Source: Pseudomonas chlororaphis
GTDB taxonomy: Bacteria; Pseudomonadota; Gammaproteobacteria; Pseudomonadales; Pseudomonadaceae
Length of the DNA stretch: 64,000 nucleotides
Assembly: GCF_003731765.1 (NCBI RefSeq)
Contig: NZ_MOAL01000008.1
Coordinates: forward strand, 1-64,000
Direction of reading: 5' to 3'
Every line of letters starts with the position of its first letter. Within the stretch, counting starts at the first letter, position 1. A model generated the notes under the pieces. The model saw only the letters and a program-made list of their open reading frames with translations. It searched no databases and was not told the DNA's origin. Shown piece by piece: positions 41,775 through 50,732 of this stretch. The position numbers and the translations under genes are program-made.

Positions 41775-43346
41775 ATGAGTAGTCGGATGTCGCAGTGGAT
41801 CGAGCACTTCCTCAACCGCAGTCGGCTGATTGAGCCGACACTTTGGCTGGTCCTTGGCAGCGCCATGATCGGCTTGCTGTGGTTGCCCGATCAGCACCCG
41901 TTGCACCACCTGGCCACGGGGCTGTTGATCAGCCTCGCCGCACTCCTGCTGGTGATGCTGTTCTGCACGGTGCGTCAGCAGCGTGAGACGCGTCGCCAGT
42001 TGCATGAGCTGAACGCGCGCAAAAACCGCATCAAGGCGCTCAATACCCGCTTCGACAACCTGATGAACGCGGCCACCCAAGTGGCCGTCATCAGCACCAC
42101 CGCTGAAGGACGGATACGCCTGTTCAGTGCCGGCGCCGAGGCCCTGTTCGGCTTCAACCGCGCCGAGATGCTGGGGCGCAATCTGGTGCAACGCCTGCAC
42201 CTGCCGTCCGATCTCGATGAACGTCGCAAGGCCACCCAAGACCCGGCGCTGTTGCACACCTCGAACGTGCAACTGATCGATCACCTGTGCCGCAGCAGCG
42301 GCGACCAGCCCACGCAATGGAGCTACCAGCGCAAGGACGGCAGCCTGTTTATCGGCGAACTGCGCCGTGCCGAGTTTCACGACCCTGACAGCGGAGGCCT
42401 GGAACAGCTCAATGTGATCATCGATGTCAGCGAACGCAACGAACTGCTCAAGGACATCCAGGAGAGCAAGGCCTTCCTGAAAAAACTCACCCAGCGCATT
42501 CCCAACGTGCTTTACCAGTACCACCTGCGCGCCTCGGGGGATGGCTATTTCGCCTTCTGCAGCCCGAGCATCGAACAACTTTTCGAACTCAAGGCCGAGG
42601 ACGTCCTGGGCTTGAGCTTCCTGCATAACCCGCTGTTCAAGCGCGTCCACCCCGAAGACATGCCGCTGATCATCAGCGTGACCCTGGAGTCCAGCCGCAG
42701 CGGCGAAGCCTGGGCCTGTGATTTTCGCGTGCAACTGCCACGCCAAGGGCTGCGCTGGCTGCACGGCGAAGCCTACGCCGAGCGCCAGCAAGATCGCAGC
42801 GTGGTCTGGTACGGGTCGTTCATGGACATCACCGAACTCAAGGACCGCGAGCACGCCCTGAGTACCCAGGCGGTCACCGACGAGTTGACCGGTATCTACA
42901 ACCGCCGGCACTTCATGGGCCAACTGGAGTGCCTGGTGGACAGCGGCAAACGCTACGGGACGGGGTTTTCCCTGATCCTGCTGGACCTGGATCACTTCAA
43001 GTCAGTCAATGACCGCTGGGGCCACGACATGGGGGACGAGGTGCTCAAGCAAACCTGCCAACTGATCGGCCAACGGCTGCGCACCAGCGATATTTTTTGT
43101 CGGATCGGCGGCGAGGAACTGGCGATCCTCTGCCCGCAAACCTCAGGGGAACAGGCCGAACAATTGGCCTGGCAACTGCGGGAAAACCTCGCCCGGCAAT
43201 CGCTGCCCGTGGTCGGCCCGGTCACCGCCAGCTTCGGTGTGGCGGCCTGGGACCCGGAGCTGTCAGCAGAAAACCTGCTGCGCCTGAGCGACCAGGCGAC
43301 CTACGCCGCCAAGCTGGCCGGACGCAACCGTGTGCTCAGGGCCTGA
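41775..43346 (+). CDS. Membrane-bound PAS-GGDEF diguanylate cyclase
   Basis: A 523-aa signalling enzyme that should make c-di-GMP. Two N-terminal helices (LWLVLGSAMIGLLWL and GLLISLAALLLVMLF) anchor it. Two PAS domains follow, the first around AATQVAVISTTAEGRIRLFS and the second around IPNVLYQYHLRASGDGYFAF. The GGDEF domain has the signature GGEEL (445-449), an accepted active form, and an inhibitory I-site RTSD (436-439) at the right distance. I prefer the ATG at 41775 because GGAGGT lies 4 bp upstream; a start 30 bp earlier lacks one. No EAL domain. Confidence 0.92.
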   Translation: MSSRMSQWIEHFLNRSRLIEPTLWLVLGSAMIGLLWLPDQHPLHHLATGLLISLAALLLVMLFCTVRQQRETRRQLHELNARKNRIKALNTRFDNLMNAATQVAVISTTAEGRIRLFSAGAEALFGFNRAEMLGRNLVQRLHLPSDLDERRKATQDPALLHTSNVQLIDHLCRSSGDQPTQWSYQRKDGSLFIGELRRAEFHDPDSGGLEQLNVIIDVSERNELLKDIQESKAFLKKLTQRIPNVLYQYHLRASGDGYFAFCSPSIEQLFELKAEDVLGLSFLHNPLFKRVHPEDMPLIISVTLESSRSGEAWACDFRVQLPRQGLRWLHGEAYAERQQDRSVVWYGSFMDITELKDREHALSTQAVTDELTGIYNRRHFMGQLECLVDSGKRYGTGFSLILLDLDHFKSVNDRWGHDMGDEVLKQTCQLIGQRLRTSDIFCRIGGEELAILCPQTSGEQAEQLAWQLRENLARQSLPVVGPVTASFGVAAWDPELSAENLLRLSDQATYAAKLAGRNRVLRA

Positions 43347-43373
43347 CGGCGTCCGCCGCCAGGCCCTGGCAGG

Positions 43374-44237
43374 TCAGGCGCTCTTACGGAACACGAACAC
43401 CAGGCCGACGATGATCAAGAGCATGCCGAGCAGGCTCAACAGCGCCAGGCGATTACCGAAGAACAGGTAATCCATCACCGCCGTCACTGCCGGCACCAAG
43501 TAGAACAGACTGGTGACATTGACCAGGTTGCCCTGGGCAATCAGCCGGTACAGCAGCAGGGTCGCCAACACCGAAACCACCAGGCCCATCCACAACACCG
43601 GCACCACAAACCCCAGGCTGTACTCGACATGCATCGGCTGGAAGGGCACGAACACCGCGCACAGCAAGAGCCCCGCCAGGTACTGCACGGGCAACGTCCC
43701 CAACGGGTTATCGGTGATGCGCTTCTGCATGATCGAGCCCAGGGTCATGCTGACCAGGGCCAGCAAGGCAAAGAGCATCCCGACCAGGGACATTCCCGCC
43801 AGACCAATGCCTTGGTAAACCACCATGATCAGCCCCGCCAACCCCAGGCCCAGGCCGAACATCCGGCTCCAGGACCGCTGACGCTCCATCAGCACCACGG
43901 TAAGGATCGGCTGCACCCCCATCAGGGTGGCCATGACACCGGGCGTGACCTTCAGGCTCAAGGCCAGCAGGTAGAAGATCTGGTAGGCGCCCAACAGCAC
44001 CAGGCCCGTGGCCGCCGCGTAGAGCATCGGGCCACGCCCACGGGGCAACCTGAGCTTGAGCAAGGGCATCAGCAGCACCAGGCCGCACAGGGCAATGGCA
44101 AAGCGAATCACTAGGAAGGCAAAGGGCGATGCATGGGCCAGGCCCCATTTGGAGAAGATTGCGCCACTGCTCCAGAGCAGGACGAACAGGCTCGTGGAAG
44201 CCGCCGCCAGCGCGGATTTTTTGGAAACGAGCAACAT
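43374..44237 (-). CDS. DMT-family transporter (EamA)
   Basis: A 287-aa inner-membrane protein with ten helices in two EamA repeats (SLFVLLWSSGAIFSKWGLAH; second half around GMLFALLALVSMTLGSIMQK). I start at the ATG at 44237; a GTG three codons upstream would cover the AGGTGG ribosome site. It is likely an exporter of amino acids or other metabolites. It converges on the GGDEF gene (27 bp apart). No substrate can be named. Confidence 0.87.
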   Translation of the reverse strand: MLLVSKKSALAAASTSLFVLLWSSGAIFSKWGLAHASPFAFLVIRFAIALCGLVLLMPLLKLRLPRGRGPMLYAAATGLVLLGAYQIFYLLALSLKVTPGVMATLMGVQPILTVVLMERQRSWSRMFGLGLGLAGLIMVVYQGIGLAGMSLVGMLFALLALVSMTLGSIMQKRITDNPLGTLPVQYLAGLLLCAVFVPFQPMHVEYSLGFVVPVLWMGLVVSVLATLLLYRLIAQGNLVNVTSLFYLVPAVTAVMDYLFFGNRLALLSLLGMLLIIVGLVFVFRKSA

Positions 44238-44591
44238 GAAAACCACCTGTAGTCAGGCAAAAAGCCAACTCAGCAAAAGCTGAAATTCAGTCGTGTTTTT
44301 TCAGGCGGGCGCAGGCAACAACAGCGGTTGCTGATCAGCCCGGAATGCCAACGCCTGGCGGTGCTACGACTGCGTAGACCGGAACACTACTGACAGGTGG
44401 GGGGTATTGACCGATCTGCGCAGGCTGCTGATTCCCGCACGGCACGACGCCAGCGTTGACCGCTGAAACCACTACCGAGCTGTTGAGGGAAAAGGCCATG
44501 TACAGAGGGCTCTTGAGGAGGGAAAAACCTGAGTCGTCTGACTCGTCGAGCGCCGAATATACTCAGCGCCCGATCTTCATTGCAAGAATTA
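44238..44591. other. 354-bp gene-free stretch
   Basis: It lies between the transporter start and the lpxO stop, so it should hold the transporter promoter. An open frame on the plus strand here (from 44456) runs into lpxO antisense and is not convincing. I saw no strong hairpin or repeat. Confidence 0.4.
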
Positions 44592-45527
44592 TCAGAACAG
44601 CCACTTCCACAACGCCACCAGCACCACCACCGCCAGGATCGGCCGCAGGATGCGGTACAGCTTGGGATTGCGGCGCTTCCACTGTTTCACCACGCCGCTG
44701 AAGCGGTCGCTGAAGCGCTTGCTCCAGGCGTAGGCCTGGTTAATCCCGCCGACGCGCTCGTCGTCCAGGTTCTGCGGTGCGGTGGCACGGCCCAGCAGGC
44801 CACTGACCCAACGGTTGAGGCGGGTCATCAGGCGGTTGCTCAGGGGGCGTTCGATGTCACAGAACAGGATCACCCGGGTGGTTTCGGTTTCGTTCTTCAC
44901 CCAGTGCACATAGGTTTCGTCGAACATCACATCTTCACCGTCGCGCCAGGCATAGACCTGGCCATCGACGAAAATCCGGCAATCGTCAGAGTTGGGGGTC
45001 GACAGCCCCAGGTGATAGCGCAGGGAACCGGCGAACGGATCACGGTGCGGGTTCAGATGGCTGCCACCGGGCAGCAAGGCGAACATGGCGCCCTTGACGT
45101 TGGGGATGCGGCTGACCAGCTCAACGGTTTTCGGGCACAGGGCTTCGGCCGAAGGCAGGGGTTTGTCGTACCACTTGAGGTAGAAACGCTTCCAGCCCTT
45201 CTTGAAAAACGAACCGAAACCGGCGTCGTTGTTCTTCTCGGCGGCGCGGATATAGCCCTCGTCGAACAGGTGCATGGCCTCGTCGCGGATCACTTCCCAG
45301 TTGTCCTTGAGCACGTCCAGTTCCGGGAACTTGCTGCGGTCCAGGTAAGGCTTGGAGGGCACCGCGGAGAACAGGTACATCAAGGCGTTGTATGGGGCGA
45401 ACAGCGCGGAATGGTTGACGAACTGGCGCAGTACCGGCAGACGCGCCTTGCCCCGCAGGTGCACGTAAAGAATGCTGCCGACAAACAGCGACAACACCGC
45501 GAACTTGGCGGCAAAGGAAAAGCTCAT
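44592..45527 (-). CDS. lpxO: Lipid A 2-hydroxylase (aspartyl/asparaginyl beta-hydroxylase family)
   Basis: A 311-aa Fe(II)/2-oxoglutarate dioxygenase that hydroxylates the 2-position of a secondary acyl chain on lipid A at the inner membrane. An N-terminal anchor (AAKFAVLSLFVGSILYVHL), the metal segment GGSHLNPHRDPFAGSLRYHL with His and Asp ligands, and DETYVHWVKNETE with the second His are seen. A C-terminal hydrophobic segment (ILRPILAVVVLVALWKWLF) is a second anchor. Size fits Salmonella LpxO (302 aa). The ATG at 45527 follows AAGGAG. Upstream is cysK, separated by a REP fragment. Confidence 0.9.
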   Translation of the reverse strand: MSFSFAAKFAVLSLFVGSILYVHLRGKARLPVLRQFVNHSALFAPYNALMYLFSAVPSKPYLDRSKFPELDVLKDNWEVIRDEAMHLFDEGYIRAAEKNNDAGFGSFFKKGWKRFYLKWYDKPLPSAEALCPKTVELVSRIPNVKGAMFALLPGGSHLNPHRDPFAGSLRYHLGLSTPNSDDCRIFVDGQVYAWRDGEDVMFDETYVHWVKNETETTRVILFCDIERPLSNRLMTRLNRWVSGLLGRATAPQNLDDERVGGINQAYAWSKRFSDRFSGVVKQWKRRNPKLYRILRPILAVVVLVALWKWLF

Positions 45528-45706
45528 GCAACGACTCCTTGGAAATAGGCAACCGTGAGGGGAGTGTTCACCCGGCCTGGCAGCCGGCAATGATAAACAC
45601 TCCTGGGCCATGGAAAAACCCGCACCACTGAACATTCAGTATTAACGGCTTTGCAACAAAGGCGTTAAGTAGCATAAGCGCCCGAAGCCTTGAGTGATGT
45701 GGGTCA

Positions 45707-45735
45707 GCATTCGCCGGCAAGCCGGCGGCTTACAG
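45707..45735. repeat. REP fragment between cysK and lpxO
   Basis: CATTCGCCGGCAAGCCGGCGGCTTACAGG is a partial, degenerate REP palindrome just past the cysK stop. Confidence 0.65.
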
Positions 45736-45754
45736 GCGAATGGCGGCCGTCGCC

Positions 45755-46729
45755 TTACTGTTGGTTTTCCTGCTCGGTGAACAGGTCGCTGAAGAGCATG
45801 CTCGACAGGTAGCGCTCGCCGGAGTCCGGCAGGATCACCACGATGGTCTTGCCCTGCATTTCCGGGGTTTCTGCCAGGCGCACAGCAACGGCCATCGCCG
45901 CACCACAGGAAATACCACAGAGGATGCCCTCCTCCTGCATCAGGCGCAGGGCCATGGCCTTGGACTCGTCATCGGTCACCAGCTCAACACGGTCGACCAT
46001 TTCCAGGTCAAGGTTCTTCGGCACAAACCCGGCGCCGATGCCCTGGATCTTGTGGGGGCTGGGCTTGATCTCTTCACCGGCCAGCTTCTGGGTAATCACC
46101 GGCGACCCCGAAGGCTCGACCGCCACCGACAGAATCGGCTTGCCCTGGGTCTTCTTGATATAGCGCGACACACCGCTGATGGTGCCGCCGGTGCCGACAC
46201 CCGCGACCAGCACGTCCACGGCGCCATCGGTGTCATTCCAGATTTCCGGACCGGTGGTCTTTTCGTGGATGGCCGGGTTGGCCGGGTTATCGAACTGCTG
46301 CGGCATGAAGTACTTGGCCGGGTCGCTGGCCAGGATTTCTGCCGCCTTGTCGATGGCGCCTTTCATGCCCTTGGCCGGCTCGGTCAGCACCAGTTCGGCG
46401 CCCAGGGCCTTGAGCACCTTGCGTCGCTCGATGCTCATGGAAGCAGGCATGGTCAGCATCAATTTATAGCCGCGGGCGGCGGCGACGAACGCCAGGCCGA
46501 TCCCGGTGTTGCCCGAAGTGGGTTCGACGATGGTCATGCCAGGCTTGAGCCGGCCGGTGCTTTCGGCGTCCCAGATCATGTTCGCGCCGATTCGGCATTT
46601 CACCGAGTAGCCCGGGTTGCGCCCTTCGATCTTGGCCAGGATGGTCACGCCACGGGGCGCGATGCGGTTGATCTGCACCAAGGGCGTATTACCGATGGAA
46701 TGGGCGTTGTCAGCAAAAATGCGGCTCAT
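45755..46729 (-). CDS. cysK: Cysteine synthase A (O-acetylserine sulfhydrylase)
   Basis: A 324-aa PLP enzyme that makes L-cysteine from O-acetylserine and sulfide. The PLP lysine is Lys44 in NPGYSVKCRIGANMI; the substrate loop is EPTSGNTGIGLAFV and the phosphate loop GVGTGGTISGVSRYI. The length and the EEGILCGISCGAA segment are those of CysK. I use the ATG at 46729, which gives MSRIFADNAHSIGNTPLVQ, the conserved N-terminus. It is divergent from the DUF748 gene with 126 bp between. Confidence 0.95.
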   Translation of the reverse strand: MSRIFADNAHSIGNTPLVQINRIAPRGVTILAKIEGRNPGYSVKCRIGANMIWDAESTGRLKPGMTIVEPTSGNTGIGLAFVAAARGYKLMLTMPASMSIERRKVLKALGAELVLTEPAKGMKGAIDKAAEILASDPAKYFMPQQFDNPANPAIHEKTTGPEIWNDTDGAVDVLVAGVGTGGTISGVSRYIKKTQGKPILSVAVEPSGSPVITQKLAGEEIKPSPHKIQGIGAGFVPKNLDLEMVDRVELVTDDESKAMALRLMQEEGILCGISCGAAMAVAVRLAETPEMQGKTIVVILPDSGERYLSSMLFSDLFTEQENQQ

Positions 46730-46855
46730 GGCTGGGTCCTTATGCAGCAGTGAAGAAGTGCTCAAGGGTATGCCTCGGACCCATGAGCGTCCAGTCGAGC
46801 CGAACGACTGCGGCCACCGGCAGTCCATCCTCTATACGGCTGGAGGCCCATCACC

Positions 46856-47932
46856 ATGAAACGTCGCTACAGTTGGCCCTTGTGGACCCTGGCAGGCCTG
46901 GTCGTGCTGCTGGTGGCCCTGCATATCGCCCTGCCCTACCTAGTACGCGATTACCTGAATGACAAACTGGCGGACATGGGCGACTACCGTGGCCAGGTCA
47001 GCGACGTGGACCTGGCCCTGTGGCGCGGCGCTTATCGCATCAACGGGCTGCAGATCGTCAAGGTCGACGGCAAGGTGCCGGTGCCTTTCGTCGACGCGCC
47101 GCTGATCGACCTGGCGGTGAGCTGGCATTCGTTGTGGTACGACCATGCGGTGGTGGCCAAGGTACTGTTCGTCAAACCGCAACTGAACTTCGTCGACGGC
47201 GGCGCCAACAAACAGGCCTCGCAAACCGGCCAGGGCACCGACTGGCGGGCGCAACTGGGCAAGCTTGTACCCATTACCCTGGATGAGGTGCGAATCGACG
47301 ACGGCACCATCAACTTTCGCAACTTCAGCTCCACGCCGCCGGTGAACATCGGCGCCACCCAGGTCAACGCCAGTATCTACAACCTGACCAACGTCGCCGA
47401 CGCCGCCGGCAAGCGCGCCGCGCGCTTCGACGGCAAGGCCTTGCTGCAGGGCCAGGCGCCCCTGGAAAGCAGCGCCACCTTCGATCCGCTGAGCAACTTC
47501 GAGGACTTCGAATTCCGCCTGCGGGCCCGAGACATCGAACTCAAGCGCTTCAATGACTTCGCCTCGGCCTACGGTAAATTCGACTTCAACGCCGGCCACG
47601 GCGATGTGGTGATCGAGGCCCGGGCGGAAAAAGCCCGCCTGACCGGGTACATCAAGCCCTTGCTGCGGGACGTCGAAGTGTTCAATTGGCAGCAGGACGT
47701 GGAGAACAAAAACAAAGGCATCCTGCGCTCGGTCTGGGAGGCACTGGTAGGCGCCAGCGAGAACCTGCTGAAAAACCAGAGCAAAAACCAGTTCGCCACC
47801 CGGGTCGAACTCAGCGGCAACGTACACCGCCAGGACATCAGCGCCTTCGGGGCGTTTCTGCAGATTCTGCGCAACGGTTTCGTCCAGGCATTCAATGCCC
47901 GTTATGAGCAGCCCAAGCCATCGACTGACTGA
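46856..47932 (+). CDS. DUF748 / AsmA-like envelope protein
   Basis: A 358-aa protein with one N-terminal anchor (WTLAGLVVLLVALHIALPYLV) and a periplasmic body. The DUF748 pattern is seen: YLNDKLADMGDYRGQVSDVD, LWRGAYRINGLQIVK, and later ITLDEVRIDDGTINFRN. The family belongs to the AsmA-like/repeating-beta-groove group, whose larger members help lipid transport across the periplasm. This one is too short to bridge it and its role is not established. A 14-bp hairpin follows the stop. Confidence 0.82.
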   Translation: MKRRYSWPLWTLAGLVVLLVALHIALPYLVRDYLNDKLADMGDYRGQVSDVDLALWRGAYRINGLQIVKVDGKVPVPFVDAPLIDLAVSWHSLWYDHAVVAKVLFVKPQLNFVDGGANKQASQTGQGTDWRAQLGKLVPITLDEVRIDDGTINFRNFSSTPPVNIGATQVNASIYNLTNVADAAGKRAARFDGKALLQGQAPLESSATFDPLSNFEDFEFRLRARDIELKRFNDFASAYGKFDFNAGHGDVVIEARAEKARLTGYIKPLLRDVEVFNWQQDVENKNKGILRSVWEALVGASENLLKNQSKNQFATRVELSGNVHRQDISAFGAFLQILRNGFVQAFNARYEQPKPSTD

Positions 47933-47942
47933 GTCACCGTGT

Positions 47943-47973
47943 GACGGCCCATTCAGAGACTGAATGGGCCGTC
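47943..47973 (+). terminator. Perfect 14-bp hairpin after the DUF748 gene
   Basis: GACGGCCCATTCAG-AGA-CTGAATGGGCCGTC is a perfect stem with a 3-nt loop, 10 bp after the stop codon. No long T-tract follows, so termination may need Rho or it may protect the 3' end. Confidence 0.7.
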
Positions 47974-47977
47974 TGCG

Positions 47978-48007
47978 TTCACAGTCGACCGGGCGCCGCG
48001 TTATAGT
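47978..48007 (+). promoter_or_regulatory. Possible sigma-70 promoter for moxR
   Basis: TTCACA (47978-47983) and TATAGT (48002-48007) are separated by 18 bp, a reasonable housekeeping promoter 66 bp before the moxR start. Confidence 0.4.
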
Positions 48008-48072
48008 CAGCCACCGCGTTTTTCAGTCGAACTGCCCCGGGCAGCTCGCCGTCACCGTTCGAGGATTTGCAG

Positions 48073-48918
48073 ATGAAATTCGAAGGCACCCGCGCCTACG
48101 TCGCCACCGATGACTTGAAGCTGGCCGTCAACGCCGCCATCACCCTGGAGCGTCCGCTGCTGGTCAAGGGCGAACCCGGCACCGGCAAGACCATGCTCGC
48201 CGAGCAACTGGCCGAGTCCTTTGGCGCCAAGCTGATCACCTGGCACATCAAGTCCACCACCAAGGCCCACCAGGGCCTCTACGAGTACGACGCGGTCAGC
48301 CGCCTGCGCGACTCTCAGCTGGGGGTGGACAAGGTCCACGACATCCGCAACTACCTGAAAAAAGGCAAGCTCTGGGAAGCCTTCGAATCCGAGGAGCGGG
48401 TGATCCTGCTGATCGACGAAATCGACAAGGCCGACATCGAATTCCCCAACGACCTGCTGCAAGAACTCGACAAGATGGAGTTCTACGTCTACGAAATCGA
48501 CGAGACCATCAAGGCCAAGCAGCGGCCGATCATCATCATTACCTCCAACAACGAGAAGGAGCTGCCGGACGCCTTCCTGCGCCGCTGCTTCTTCCACTAC
48601 ATCGCCTTCCCCGACCGCACCACCCTGCAGAAAATCGTCGACGTGCATTATCCGGACATCAAGAAGGACCTGGTCAGCGAAGCCCTGGACGTGTTCTTCG
48701 ACGTGCGCAAAGTGCCCGGCCTGAAGAAGAAGCCTTCAACCTCGGAACTGGTGGACTGGCTCAAGCTGCTGATGGCCGACAACATTGGTGAGGCGGTGCT
48801 GCGCGAGCGTGATCCGACCAAGGCCATTCCGCCCCTGGCCGGCGCCCTGGTGAAAAACGAGCAGGATGTGCAGTTGCTGGAGCGTCTGGCGTTCATGAGC
48901 CGTCGCGGTAGTCGTTAA
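48073..48918 (+). CDS. MoxR-family AAA+ ATPase
   Basis: A 281-aa AAA+ chaperone. Walker A is GEPGTGKT (33-40), Walker B VILLIDEIDKAD (about 110-121), sensor 1 in IIIITSNNEKELPDAFLRRC with the arginine finger following. MoxR ATPases act with VWA-domain partners to mature or insert cofactors in protein complexes. The VWA gene begins 12 bp downstream, so the two form an operon. The ATG at 48073 has GAGG 8 bp upstream. The target complex is unknown; no metalloenzyme gene is beside it. Confidence 0.92.
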   Translation: MKFEGTRAYVATDDLKLAVNAAITLERPLLVKGEPGTGKTMLAEQLAESFGAKLITWHIKSTTKAHQGLYEYDAVSRLRDSQLGVDKVHDIRNYLKKGKLWEAFESEERVILLIDEIDKADIEFPNDLLQELDKMEFYVYEIDETIKAKQRPIIIITSNNEKELPDAFLRRCFFHYIAFPDRTTLQKIVDVHYPDIKKDLVSEALDVFFDVRKVPGLKKKPSTSELVDWLKLLMADNIGEAVLRERDPTKAIPPLAGALVKNEQDVQLLERLAFMSRRGSR

Positions 48919-48930
48919 GAGGCTGATGCC

Positions 48931-50109
48931 ATGCTGCTCAACCTGTTCAATGAAATGCGCGCGGCCAAGGTGCCGGTGTCGGTGCGCGAACTGCTGGACC
49001 TGATCAACGCGCTCAAGCAGCGCGTGACCTTTGCCGACATGGACGAGTTCTATTACCTCGCCCGGGCGATCCTGGTGAAGGATGAACGGCATTTCGACAA
49101 GTTCGACCGGGCTTTCGGTGCGTACTTCAACGGCCTGGAAAAACTCGATGACCACCTGCAGGCGCTGATCCCCGAGGATTGGCTGCGCAAGGAGTTCGAG
49201 CGTTCCCTGAGCGATGAAGAGCGGGCGCAGATCCAGTCCCTGGGCGGGCTGGACAAGCTCATCGAAGAGTTCAAGAAACGCCTGGAAGAACAGAAGGAAC
49301 GCCACGCCGGCGGCAACAAGTGGATCGGCACCGGCGGCACCAGCCCCTTTGGCTCCGGCGGTTTCAACCCGGAAGGCATCCGCGTCGGCGACGCCGGCAA
49401 GCGCCAGGGCAAGGCAGTGAAAGTCTGGGACCAGCGCGAGTACAAGAACCTCGACGACTCGGTGGAGCTGGGCACCCGCAACATCAAGGTAGCCCTGCGT
49501 CGCCTGCGCAAGTTCGCGCGCCAGGGCGCAGCGGACGAACTGGACATCGATGGCACCATCGACCACACCGCCCGCGATGCCGGGCTGCTGAACATCCAGA
49601 TGCGCCCGGAACGCCGCAACAGCATCAAGCTGCTGTTGCTGTTCGACATCGGCGGTTCCATGGATGCCCACGTGAAGATCTGCGAGGAACTGTTCTCGGC
49701 CTGCAAGACCGAGTTCAAGCACCTGGAGTACTACTACTTCCACAACTTCATCTATGAATCGGTGTGGAAGAACAACATGCGCCGCGGCTCGGAACGCACC
49801 TCGACCCAGGACCTGCTGCACAAGTACGGCGCCGACTACAAAGTGATCTTCGTCGGTGACGCCGCCATGGCGCCCTACGAAATCACCCAGGCCGGCGGCA
49901 GCGTCGAGCACTGGAACGAGGAAGCCGGTTATGTGTGGATGCAGCGCTTTATGGAGAAGTACAAGAAGCTCATCTGGATCAACCCCTACCCGAAGGACAC
50001 CTGGGGTTACACCGCGTCGACCAACATTGTCCGCGACCTGATCGAGGACCAGATGTACCCGCTGACCCTGCGCGGGCTGGAAGAGGGAATGCGCTTTCTG
50101 TCCAAGTAG
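48931..50109 (+). CDS. VWA-domain protein, CoxE-like partner of MoxR
   Basis: A 392-aa protein. The N-terminal part is helical (NLFNEMRAAKVPVSVRELLDL, DMDEFYYLARAILVKDERHFD), followed by a Gly-rich linker around residues 130-148 and the VWA domain at about 233-392. The MIDAS motif is DIGGS (239-243), where DxSxS is usual. YYYFHNFIYESVW and KVIFVGDAAMAPYE are family landmarks. It follows moxR by 12 bp and should be its adaptor. REP-like sequence lies past its stop. Confidence 0.9.
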   Translation: MLLNLFNEMRAAKVPVSVRELLDLINALKQRVTFADMDEFYYLARAILVKDERHFDKFDRAFGAYFNGLEKLDDHLQALIPEDWLRKEFERSLSDEERAQIQSLGGLDKLIEEFKKRLEEQKERHAGGNKWIGTGGTSPFGSGGFNPEGIRVGDAGKRQGKAVKVWDQREYKNLDDSVELGTRNIKVALRRLRKFARQGAADELDIDGTIDHTARDAGLLNIQMRPERRNSIKLLLLFDIGGSMDAHVKICEELFSACKTEFKHLEYYYFHNFIYESVWKNNMRRGSERTSTQDLLHKYGADYKVIFVGDAAMAPYEITQAGGSVEHWNEEAGYVWMQRFMEKYKKLIWINPYPKDTWGYTASTNIVRDLIEDQMYPLTLRGLEEGMRFLSK

Positions 50110-50126
50110 GTGGAGATTGGTCTTGC

Positions 50127-50172
50127 GGGCGTGAGCGCTGGCAAGCCGGCGGCTAAGGGAGCCGGCTCGTAT
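50127..50172. repeat. Degenerate REP element
   Basis: GCGTGAGCGCTGGCAAGCCGGCGG and the inverted GGAGCCGGCTCG form a worn REP pair between convergent genes, possibly serving as a terminator for both. Confidence 0.55.
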
Positions 50173-50178
50173 AGCGGC

Positions 50179-50721
50179 TTAGAGGCCTTTAAGGTCGCGC
50201 TCTTCGATGGGGCGACTCTGGCGCAGGCGCTTGCCGCCCAGCACGACCCAGTCGATCAGGCGGAACAGGCATTCCAGGCCAAAAGACAGCAGCAAGGCGC
50301 CGCTCATGCCCCAGACCATGGCCTCGGGGGTCAGGAGGATTTGGTAGCTGTAGCCGTTCCAGGTTTCCTTGCGGATATCCGGATCGGCGGCCAGCGCCAC
50401 TTGCAGCACGCGGATGTACCAAGGGCCCTGCATCGCCTGGAATTGCTTGTCCAAGGCCAATTGCCGAGTGAGCAGGCTGCTCAGGCTGTCGGCGTCGCTG
50501 CGAAATACCGGGTCGTCACTGGCGCGGTAATGAGCCACCAAAGCCTGCATATCACCCTTGAAAAACTGATTGGCGGTGCCCTGGAAGCCTTGCAGGCTGG
50601 TCTGGGCCTCAATCAAGTGGGCTTCCACGCGCTTGGCGTAGTCGCTGATGAAACCGGGTACCTGCACGCCCACCAACAGGCCAGCGGCAAACAGCACCAA
50701 CCGCAAATAACTGAGCAACAT
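50179..50721 (-). CDS. DUF2937 inner-membrane protein
   Basis: A 180-aa protein with one N-terminal helix (LRLVLFAAGLLVGVQVPGFI) and one near the C-terminus (AMVWGMSGALLLSFGLECLFRLIDWVVL), with a helical domain of about 110 residues outside. The pattern, including VPGFISDYAKRVEAHL, is that of DUF2937. No reaction is known. I start at the ATG at 50721, since the family begins with LLSYLRL. It is 11 bp downstream of the class II amidotransferase gene on the same strand, so they may be co-transcribed. Confidence 0.82.
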   Translation of the reverse strand: MLLSYLRLVLFAAGLLVGVQVPGFISDYAKRVEAHLIEAQTSLQGFQGTANQFFKGDMQALVAHYRASDDPVFRSDADSLSSLLTRQLALDKQFQAMQGPWYIRVLQVALAADPDIRKETWNGYSYQILLTPEAMVWGMSGALLLSFGLECLFRLIDWVVLGGKRLRQSRPIEERDLKGL

Positions 50722-50732
50722 AGGGGATGTCC

